Assembly: GCA_045627785.1 (NCBI GenBank)
Contig: JAZQOF010000016.1
Span: 84,482 to 148,481 of the forward strand
From: Liminaster sp045627785
GTDB lineage: Bacteria; Bacteroidota; Bacteroidia; Bacteroidales; UBA3663
Length of the DNA stretch: 64,000 nt
Reading direction: 5' to 3'
Made by a program: the position numbers and the translations under genes
Part shown: positions 1 through 5,422 of the stretch, piece by piece
How the letters are laid out: every line of letters begins with the position of its first letter
Position numbering within the stretch: the first letter of the stretch is position 1
Notes under the pieces: model-generated
What the model was told of the DNA's origin: nothing
What the model saw: only the letters and a program-made list of their open reading frames with translations
Database searches by the model: none

Positions 1-56
1 GCGTAGTGCGGTCATCGTCTGCCGTCAACGATTTCGCTCGGTTTCTCCCATATTCA

Positions 57-200
57 TCGACGCGCGTCAATCGGACATCCGGAACTCCGGAGAACAAATT
101 CCCGATCGTCAATCAGACGTCGGGACTTCCCGAGAAGTCTTCGACGCTCGTCAATGACACTTCCGGAACTCCCGTGGAGTGATTGACGCGCGTCGATAAC
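57..200. repeat. Degenerate GC-rich palindromic array, left
   Basis: Bases 1-240 hold no credible gene. From about 57 to 200 two kinds of short near-palindromes alternate roughly every 20 bases. One kind is built on TCGACGCGCGTCAAT (57, 140, 181). The other is built on TCCGGAACTCCGG or GGGACTTCCCG (76, 121, 158). The full period is about 37-46 bases. The same two motifs recur at 59.6-59.7 kb. The array lies just past the terminator of the minus-strand lipoprotein gene. Its function is unknown. Confidence 0.6.
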
Positions 201-239
201 ACCAACCGATCTCTCGAGTTATGTTCGCTTTAAAACAAT

Positions 240-263
240 AACCGCGCCAGTTTTGGCGCGGTT
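240..263 (-). terminator. Intrinsic terminator of left lipoprotein gene
   Basis: CCGCGCCA, loop AAAC, TGGCGCGG on the minus strand forms an 8-bp GC-rich stem. A TTATTGTTTT tract follows. It lies 8 bases past the stop of the 271-2202 gene. Confidence 0.8.
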
Positions 264-270
264 TGTTTGT

Positions 271-2202
271 TTAGTTTGAAGATGGAGTATACAGGAACTG
301 TTCATTTACCCCAGGTGGAATCCAGAAATATAACTCTGGATGCTGAACCCAAGTTGGGAATCCTCCATATCCTAACTTAATACTGTTTCGTTCCTTTAAC
401 CATTTAGTCGATCTAGGAACACAAATCATAAGTGGAGCCTCTCCATCTATGTTTTCCAACGTCTGCCAAACTGCATAAGTATTATCGTTAGGATTATCAA
501 TATAGTCAACCGTAGTATGTCTATAAACTTTTATTTTAAGTTTATCCATAAAGTCTTTGAAATCTTCAGGGAGTGCTTCGTCTATATTAAATGTCTTGGT
601 TCCTACATCAACAGATTGCGCTGTTTCTGGGTCAAACACAAGGGTGATGGTCTGCTTGACACTTGTTCCTTCATATTCATCGCCAGAACCAGTATTATAC
701 ATAATCCTATAATCAGGTCCTGCTACAACATGACTGATATTAGGTGCAATAACAGTATGAGTATTTTCTTTGAATAGTTCGTGTGTTTCGAACAACGGCA
801 CTTCCGAGCCTCCATCTTTTTCATACCAAAGAGTTAATGGCAAGGTTCCTCCTGCAGCCTGCAAAGTTATCTGCACCTTGTTATCGGCAGAAGTCTTCTC
901 TATATCAATCACAATATCATTATAGTCGATATCAGATGTCATAACACTGCCACCACCGAGTTCAACAGTATTGTCTTCACCACCAAGGTCTTCACACATG
1001 ATACGTGCATCCCAAGGTTCATATCCAGGTCCACCTACAGCCGTGAGTTTGATAATCCAGTCATTGCAATATCCATTTGCAGCAAGACGTTGGTTGTCTC
1101 CGGAACTTCCTCCACCTTCAAGATCAAAGCCCATATACCAACCTTCATATCCTTCACCTTTTAGATATACAATTATCCATTTATCATGCATCAAACCATC
1201 AACGCCACTGCAACGAACTGCCGTATTGTTAAAATTAACACCACAAATAAGTACTCCATTTTTATCCACTTGGTACTTTGCATCATTTGAATGATCACTG
1301 TCATCAACATAATTATAATCATATTGAGAACTTTGATTGCCGTATCCCCAACCATTATTGCCTGTATTGAAATCGTTAACATGCACAGTCTTGTCACTTA
1401 ACAGGTTATTGTTTCCGTCGTAATAGTAAAAACTGAGATAGTCCATTCCGACACTTGCCCCATATGTATTTGTGCCTTCTAGAGTTTTTTCAACATCATT
1501 TATCATTTTATTTGGTGCTACAGCCGGATCTCCGCTAGCTCTACTTAATGGATCACATGCAACATTTTGAATCCAGGCATGTGTAAAATTTATTGACAAT
1601 CCAATGGTAGGGTTCTCTAACCAATAGTCTGGGGTATAGTCTAGCAATGAATTGTGCAAAATACTAGTATTCGACAACTCTCCAACCTTATGAGCAATTC
1701 CATCTGAGGTTTGCTTCGTTGAATGGACTTCGTCAAAATACACTAAATTTATTTCGCCATTGTCATTTTTGGAAGTAGTATTTGTCCAATTAACTTTATG
1801 AGTACTAAACCATTCATACACTTCCCAGTTTTCTCGAGGCAAAATATTAGATACTGTACCTCCATAATGCATTATTGTTGGTATACTTGGATCATTGTCA
1901 GCTTTGTTAACAATCGACTCTCTGGATTCATCATATCTACTAGCTATTTTTTCCCTGACATCTTCAGGAAGGTTTGCTCTTGTCATTGGACTATTCGTAA
2001 GTAACCAAGGCATGTCAAATCCCCACTTATGGCCTTCTGCTGGTTTGCCAAAAGCTTCAATAAATGCATTCGTGAATTTCTTCTGAGCAGAGTCAGCATG
2101 AGCCTTATCCCAGTCAAAGTTCTGGTCCTTGCATGAACTTGCGATGCACAGTAAAGACAGTGCAGCAAATGCAGACAAAAAATGTTTAAAATAAACGGCC
2201 GA
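271..2202 (-). CDS. LruC/DUF4842-type surface lipoprotein, silent copy without start codon
   Basis: This is an open frame of about 640 codons, homologous throughout to the 5423-7483 gene. Shared stretches include the SSCKDQNFDWD segment after the lipobox, a YDYND-type acidic motif (SDIDYNDIVID, near residue 414 counted from 2178), and a C-terminus with a YFW motif. LruC/DUF4842 proteins are Bacteroidota outer-surface lipoproteins of unknown role; the acidic motif may bind metal. Identity to the other copy begins abruptly at CGGCCG (2196-2201). Two codons further upstream comes an in-frame TAA (2203-2205), with no ATG and no promoter. The first formal start is a TTG at 2178, inside the signal peptide. 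I infer the gene is intact but off in this orientation. Inverting the adjoining segment would restore the N-terminus MKTAVYFKHF and the lipobox IASSC. Confidence 0.85.
   Translation of the reverse strand, partial: SAVYFKHFLSAFAALSLLCIASSCKDQNFDWDKAHADSAQKKFTNAFIEAFGKPAEGHKWGFDMPWLLTNSPMTRANLPEDVREKIASRYDESRESIVNKADNDPSIPTIMHYGGTVSNILPRENWEVYEWFSTHKVNWTNTTSKNDNGEINLVYFDEVHSTKQTSDGIAHKVGELSNTSILHNSLLDYTPDYWLENPTIGLSINFTHAWIQNVACDPLSRASGDPAVAPNKMINDVEKTLEGTNTYGASVGMDYLSFYYYDGNNNLLSDKTVHVNDFNTGNNGWGYGNQSSQYDYNYVDDSDHSNDAKYQVDKNGVLICGVNFNNTAVRCSGVDGLMHDKWIIVYLKGEGYEGWYMGFDLEGGGSSGDNQRLAANGYCNDWIIKLTAVGGPGYEPWDARIMCEDLGGEDNTVELGGGSVMTSDIDYNDIVIDIEKTSADNKVQITLQAAGGTLPLTLWYEKDGGSEVPLFETHELFKENTHTVIAPNISHVVAGPDYRIMYNTGSGDEYEGTSVKQTITLVFDPETAQSVDVGTKTFNIDEALPEDFKDFMDKLKIKVYRHTTVDYIDNPNDNTYAVWQTLENIDGEAPLMICVPRSTKWLKERNSIKLGYGGFPTWVQHPELYFWIPPGVNEQFLYTPSSN
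2158..2201. repeat. Left 44-bp inverted repeat of invertible segment
   Basis: Read on the minus strand, these 44 bases match 5430-5473 exactly. They run from CGGCCGTTTATTTTAAAC to ATTTGCTGCACTG. Beyond 2201 the similarity stops at once, so this is the boundary of the segment. Inside the coding sequences the similarity continues at a lower level. The repeat contains GTTTA-TTT-TAAAC, a small dyad that could be part of a recombinase site. Confidence 0.9.
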
Positions 2203-2255
2203 TTAGAGCGAACAAAAAGCCTTTTCTGCTGGAAACAAAAGATTTTCCGACAAAC

Positions 2256-2349
2256 TTTTGGAGGATCAAAAAATCTTTTGTAACTTTGCAGCGTAATATT
2301 TCATTTATGTTTAATTTAATCATATAAAAATAATCAAAACTTATGGCAA
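2256..2349 (+). repeat. 94-bp perfect direct repeat, copy 1
   Basis: Identical to 4313-4406. It spans the promoter, the whole leader and the first two codons of the downstream small gene. A shorter related copy lies at about 3590-3625. Confidence 0.95.
2257..2288 (+). promoter_or_regulatory. Promoter of GNAT module 1
   Basis: Bacteroidota-type promoter: TTTG (2257-2260), 20-base spacer, TAACTTTG (2281-2288). It sits about 55 bases before the ATG at 2343. Confidence 0.85.
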
Positions 2350-2504
2350 AACCAATAAAAGAAACGCCAGTTCTTACTGGGAAAGATGCAGAAAGATTTG
2401 CTTATGCAGTTGAGCATCCACGGCCTGTAAGCCGTTATGAAGTCAAACGAGCAAAAGCCACCTATGAGCGTATAAAAAGTTCTTCTCCTAATTTCCCGTT
2501 TTAA
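2343..2504 (+). CDS. Small antitoxin-like protein upstream of GNAT
   Basis: 53-residue protein beginning MAKPIKETPVLTGKDAERF. Its first third is similar to the 4400-4567 product (MATPIAETPILFDEDAKRF). Both sit 6-11 bases before a GNAT acetyltransferase gene and behind the same duplicated promoter. Size, charge and position fit an antitoxin or accessory partner of the acetyltransferase. No ribbon-helix-helix motif could be identified with certainty, so the role is inferred from context. The ATG is fixed by the identical leader in both copies. Confidence 0.7.
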   Translation: MAKPIKETPVLTGKDAERFAYAVEHPRPVSRYEVKRAKATYERIKSSSPNFPF

Positions 2505-2510
2505 GCAAAT

Positions 2511-3056
2511 ATGGTTGATTTTGAAATAGTTCGGCTTTCACCCAATAGTAAGATTAGTCACTTTGATTGCGGAAACAAAGATATAAATGACTTCCTGATT
2601 GAAGATTCACATGATTACCAAAATGGACTACTTGCTGTTACCTATCTTGCCTTAGAAAGCAAATCCCAAGAACTTTTAGCTTATTTTTGCCTACTCAACG
2701 ACAAACTTGCATATCTGCCAGGCGATGACAGGGCGGCTTGGAACAGATTGAATCGCAAGGTCAAAAATCACAAACGAATGAAAAGTTATCCTGCTGTCAA
2801 AATTGGAAGGCTAGGAACATCTAAAGATTTCGCGAGACAGGGCATCGCACGAGACTTGTTGGACATCATAAAAATTATGTTTTCTCAAAACAATCGTACT
2901 GGGTGCAGATTTCTAACCGTTGATGCACATCGCGATGCTGTTGGGCTATATGAGAAATGTGGCTTCTCTTTCTTTACCGACACAGACACAGAGGATGAAA
3001 CACGCCTTATGTATTACGACTTACAACCGTACAAGAAAATGGTAGAAGAAAGCTGA
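2511..3056 (+). CDS. GNAT-family N-acetyltransferase, probable toxin
   Basis: 181 residues. The acetyl-CoA-binding GNAT motif A is visible as IGRLGTSKDFARQGIARDLL (about residues 97-117, with the RQGIA turn), then FLTVDAH and a C-terminal YEKCGFSFF motif B. The short GNAT enzyme preceded by a small protein fits known GNAT toxin-antitoxin pairs such as TacAT and AtaRT, which acetylate charged tRNA. Whether this one does so is not shown. It belongs to the same subfamily as the products at 4579-5097 and 8248-8910, but is clearly diverged from them. Confidence 0.8.
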   Translation: MVDFEIVRLSPNSKISHFDCGNKDINDFLIEDSHDYQNGLLAVTYLALESKSQELLAYFCLLNDKLAYLPGDDRAAWNRLNRKVKNHKRMKSYPAVKIGRLGTSKDFARQGIARDLLDIIKIMFSQNNRTGCRFLTVDAHRDAVGLYEKCGFSFFTDTDTEDETRLMYYDLQPYKKMVEES

Positions 3057-3120
3057 TTCGCACATCACACGTAAAGAGGAAATTATCGCTGAGCACTGGA
3101 ATAAATATTTCAATAACTGA
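3057..3120 (+). pseudogene. 3' remnant of a DUF4160-like gene
   Basis: The frame ending at the TGA at 3118-3120 encodes SHITRKEEIIAEHWNKYFNN. This resembles the C-terminal tail of DUF4160 proteins (RKE...EHWNKYF). DUF4160 genes usually lie directly upstream of DUF2442 genes, and a DUF2442 gene starts one base later at 3122. The body of the gene is missing: the preceding GNAT gene ends at 3056. I infer that a DUF4160-DUF2442 pair lost its first partner when modules were joined. Confidence 0.55.
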
Positions 3121-3121
3121 T

Positions 3122-3577
3122 ATGATAGAAGTTGCAAAAATATGGTTTGATGAAGATGCAGTCTGGATTGAAACTTCAGACGGGAAGACGGCATGCGAAT
3201 TGTTTGAAGATTATCCGCGTTTGAGGAATGCGACCAAAGAGCAACGGGAGAATATCGAACACGACTGCTTCGGGATTCATTGGCCAGATCTGGACGAGGA
3301 TCTTTCTTTTGAAGGCTTTTTTAGAGACAAGAAGAAGGAACAATCTTTCCTATACAAAATATTTATGCAACACCCAGAAATCAACGTCTCTGCTGTTGCT
3401 CGCAGGCTCGGCATCAAACAAAGCCTCCTTGCAGCGTATATTAGCGGTCAGAAAACTCCGAGCTATTTGCGATTGATGGAGATTGTATCCTGCTTAAATC
3501 AAATAGGTACAGAATTGAGCAAAATTGAATTGCCTGAAGAACAGTCCACCAGAGTTGCAGACGAGAATAACCTATAA
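3122..3577 (+). CDS. DUF2442 domain fused to helix-turn-helix
   Basis: 151 residues. The N-terminal half (about 1-75) has the DUF2442 pattern: WFDEDAVWIETSDGK, then a proline-rich PRLRNAT segment and GIHWPDLDEDLSFEGFF. The C-terminal half holds a helix-turn-helix (VSAVARRLGIKQSLLAAYISG, about 92-112) followed by a PSYLRLMEI helix. DUF2442-HTH proteins act as antitoxin or repressor partners of DUF4160 toxins; here only a DUF4160 tail remains upstream. It probably persists as an orphan regulator, perhaps of the cassette promoters. No promoter of its own is seen, so it is likely read through from the GNAT gene. Confidence 0.75.
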   Translation: MIEVAKIWFDEDAVWIETSDGKTACELFEDYPRLRNATKEQRENIEHDCFGIHWPDLDEDLSFEGFFRDKKKEQSFLYKIFMQHPEINVSAVARRLGIKQSLLAAYISGQKTPSYLRLMEIVSCLNQIGTELSKIELPEEQSTRVADENNL

Positions 3578-3591
3578 AAAACAGTAAAACT

Positions 3592-3638
3592 TTTGGAGGA
3601 TCAAAAAAACTTTCGTAACTTTGCGCTGCAATATTGCA
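3592..3638 (+). promoter_or_regulatory. Promoter and palindromic operator of PIN module
   Basis: TTTG (3592-3595), 20-base spacer, TAACTTTG (3616-3623). The promoter sequence is closely related to those at 2257 and 4314. The 12-bp perfect palindrome TGCAATATTGCA (3627-3638) lies at the expected transcript start and is absent from the two GNAT promoters. It is a plausible autoregulatory operator. Confidence 0.7.
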
Positions 3639-3662
3639 ATAATTTTAAATAACATTCAGCTT

Positions 3663-3839
3663 ATGTGTACTAGAGAAAGAGCATTAGAGCTAGGTCAGAC
3701 CCTTGAGAAGGTCGAGGCCGCAGAAAGAGAGATTGCCGAATATGAAAAAGAACACGGCAAGCCTATGAACAAAACAATGCAAGCAGCTTTGCTTCTGAGA
3801 GGATTGGTAGAAGTGTATGATAAAAGCTTATTCTTATGA
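3663..3839 (+). CDS. Small antitoxin-like protein of PIN module
   Basis: 58 residues beginning MCTRERALELGQTLEKVEAA. It is highly charged and predicted helical, ending DKSLFL. Its stop overlaps the start of the PIN-domain gene by four bases (ATGA at 3836-3839), the usual coupling in VapBC-type pairs. The ATG at 3663 is preferred over an upstream frame start at 3621 because 3621 overlaps the promoter. The antitoxin role is inferred from size and coupling; the family was not recognised. Confidence 0.7.
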   Translation: MCTRERALELGQTLEKVEAAEREIAEYEKEHGKPMNKTMQAALLLRGLVEVYDKSLFL

Positions 3840-4255
3840 GATTATTATTAGACACTTGTATCGTCTTTTATATGATAGATGAAGACGACAAACTTTCAAG
3901 AGATGTTAAGGCAATGCTATCAGATTACGACAATCAGTTGTATGTAAGTATGGAAACCATAAAAGAACTGATTGTCGCATATCGGAGAAAAGGATTGGGT
4001 AGAAAGATTTGGAAAACGGAAGATGATATAATTTCTACCATAAAAGATGAACTTTGCATCTCAATTCTTCCTATTCACGAGGAGCACATACACACTTATG
4101 CCAGGCTTACCATAAATGAGTTACAAGGCCATAATGACCCAAGTGATCATTTGATTATTGCCCACGCCATAACTGAGAAAATGCCTCTCATTTCCAGCGG
4201 TCATAAGTTCGATTTCTATCGTCCGCAGGGGTTGAATTATGTCTGCAATTCGTAA
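3836..4255 (+). CDS. PIN-domain toxin, VapC-like
   Basis: 139 residues with the PIN ribonuclease layout. LLLDTCIVFYMI near the N-terminus holds the first acidic residue (D6). ETIKELIVAY (about 41-50) holds the conserved Glu. NDPSDHLIIAHA (about 101-112) holds the later Asp, and ISSGHKFDFY is the C-terminal motif. VapC toxins cleave tRNA or rRNA with Mg2+. The gene is translationally coupled to the small upstream gene. Confidence 0.85.
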   Translation: MRLLLDTCIVFYMIDEDDKLSRDVKAMLSDYDNQLYVSMETIKELIVAYRRKGLGRKIWKTEDDIISTIKDELCISILPIHEEHIHTYARLTINELQGHNDPSDHLIIAHAITEKMPLISSGHKFDFYRPQGLNYVCNS

Positions 4256-4312
4256 CATAGCTATAGTTATCAGAGTTGCAGACGACAGTAAGCTGTAAAA
4301 AAACAGTAAAAT

Positions 4313-4406
4313 TTTTGGAGGATCAAAAAATCTTTTGTAACTTTGCAGCGTAATATTTCATTTATGTTTAATTTAATCATATAAAAATAATCAAAACTTA
4401 TGGCAA
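4313..4406 (+). repeat. 94-bp perfect direct repeat, copy 2
   Basis: Identical to 2256-2349. Just upstream, CAGAGTTGCAGACGA and an AAAACAGTAAAA tract (4272-4312) also match the end of the DUF2442 gene (about 3551-3591). Module boundaries are therefore built from shared sequence. Confidence 0.95.
4314..4345 (+). promoter_or_regulatory. Promoter of GNAT module 2
   Basis: TTTG (4314-4317), 20-base spacer, TAACTTTG (4338-4345). Identical to the promoter at 2257-2288. Confidence 0.85.
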
Positions 4407-4567
4407 CACCAATAGCAGAAACTCCAATCCTCTTTGATGAAGATGCAAAGCGTTTTGAAGAAAGAATGAACAATGTGAAACCCGCAAGCCCAGAACGAAG
4501 GGCTCGTATTAAACGCGCCTTGGAAGAATTCCGAAAAATCGCAACATTTCCATTACCAACTCTTTAA
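4400..4567 (+). CDS. Small antitoxin-like protein upstream of second GNAT
   Basis: 55 residues. MATPIAETPILFDEDAKRFE is followed by a basic helix (PERRARIKRALEEFRKIA). It is homologous to the 2343-2504 product and stands 11 bases before a GNAT gene. Role inferred as for its paralogue. Confidence 0.7.
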   Translation: MATPIAETPILFDEDAKRFEERMNNVKPASPERRARIKRALEEFRKIATFPLPTL

Positions 4568-4578
4568 GAATTGTCAAT

Positions 4579-5097
4579 ATGAGAAAGTTGTTACCATTAA
4601 AAGATATTGCAGTCTTAAAACCATTTGACTGCGGAGATCAAGACTTGAATGATTTCCTTTGCGACAATGCTATACTATGTGAAAAAGAATTTCTGTCAAA
4701 AACATTTGTTTTAGAAGACGAAGAATACACGATAGCATATTTTAGCTTGCTTGCCGACAAGATTTCAAAATCGCTGATACCCAAAGCCGTTTGGGAAAAT
4801 CTGAATTCAAAAATCCCCGAAGAGAAACATTTTAATAGTTACCCTTCTGTTAAGATAGGAAGACTTGCAGTACACAAACTTTATAAAGGTCAGCATATTG
4901 GCGCCTCAATTTTATCTTTAATATCTTCTATGGTATTGGCCAGTAGTGAGTATGTGGCATTCCGTTTTGTGACAGTAGATGCATATAAATCGGCACGAGG
5001 CTTTTATGAACAAAATGATTTTGTTCCATTGATTAAAGAGGAAAAACCTGATAGAAATACAGTCCCTATGTATATGGACTTAAAAGAGTTTTACTAA
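4579..5097 (+). CDS. GNAT-family N-acetyltransferase, probable toxin
   Basis: 172 residues. It shares the opening KPFDCGDQDLNDFL with the DCGNKDINDFL of the 2511 gene. GNAT motif A is IGRLAVHKLYKGQHIGASIL and the later FVTVDA and FYEQNDFVP strands are typical. It ends YMDLKEFY, like its paralogue's MYYDL tail. It is the last gene of the cassette before the lipoprotein promoter. Only a weak stem (AGACACA/TGTGTCT, about 5101-5133) follows, so transcripts may run on into the active lipoprotein gene. Confidence 0.8.
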   Translation: MRKLLPLKDIAVLKPFDCGDQDLNDFLCDNAILCEKEFLSKTFVLEDEEYTIAYFSLLADKISKSLIPKAVWENLNSKIPEEKHFNSYPSVKIGRLAVHKLYKGQHIGASILSLISSMVLASSEYVAFRFVTVDAYKSARGFYEQNDFVPLIKEEKPDRNTVPMYMDLKEFY

Positions 5098-5422
5098 CCA
5101 AGACACAAAAGGCCTTTCTTTGTTTATGTGTCTCATTTACCACATCTTACAAACGGATATTTTACAGAATGATACTTTTGCGAATTGTGAATTCTTTGTT
5201 AAAAATCTCTAAACAAATGCGACTTTTTGCAATATTTGATGCTCAAAAACATATTTAAAAACACATTTAATACAAAAATATAGAAAAATACGTAAAAAGT
5301 TGGAATATTTTGAAAAATGTATTATAAAATCCGCTACCTTTGCAGAAAATATTGCGTTAGTACTTATATCATATTACGCATCACGGATTTATATTGAAAT
5401 AATAATTAAAAAAGTTTATAAT
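5098..5422 (+). promoter_or_regulatory. Lipoprotein promoter and leader at the cassette edge
   Basis: A 325-base AT-rich stretch without a gene. It holds TTTG (5309-5312), a 22-base spacer and TACCTTTG (5335-5342), leaving a leader of about 75 bases before the ATG at 5423. This is the only recognisable promoter able to drive either lipoprotein gene, and it lies inside the invertible segment. A frame starting at 5300 runs through the promoter and is not the true start. Confidence 0.75.

Noticed and set aside
57..200. CRISPR array
   Set aside because: No constant direct repeat with unique spacers; both alternating parts are degenerate palindromes and no cas genes are present.
5300..5422. Extended N-terminus of the right lipoprotein
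   Set aside because: Would place the promoter inside the gene and bury the lipoprotein signal peptide; the ATG at 5423 gives a normal one.
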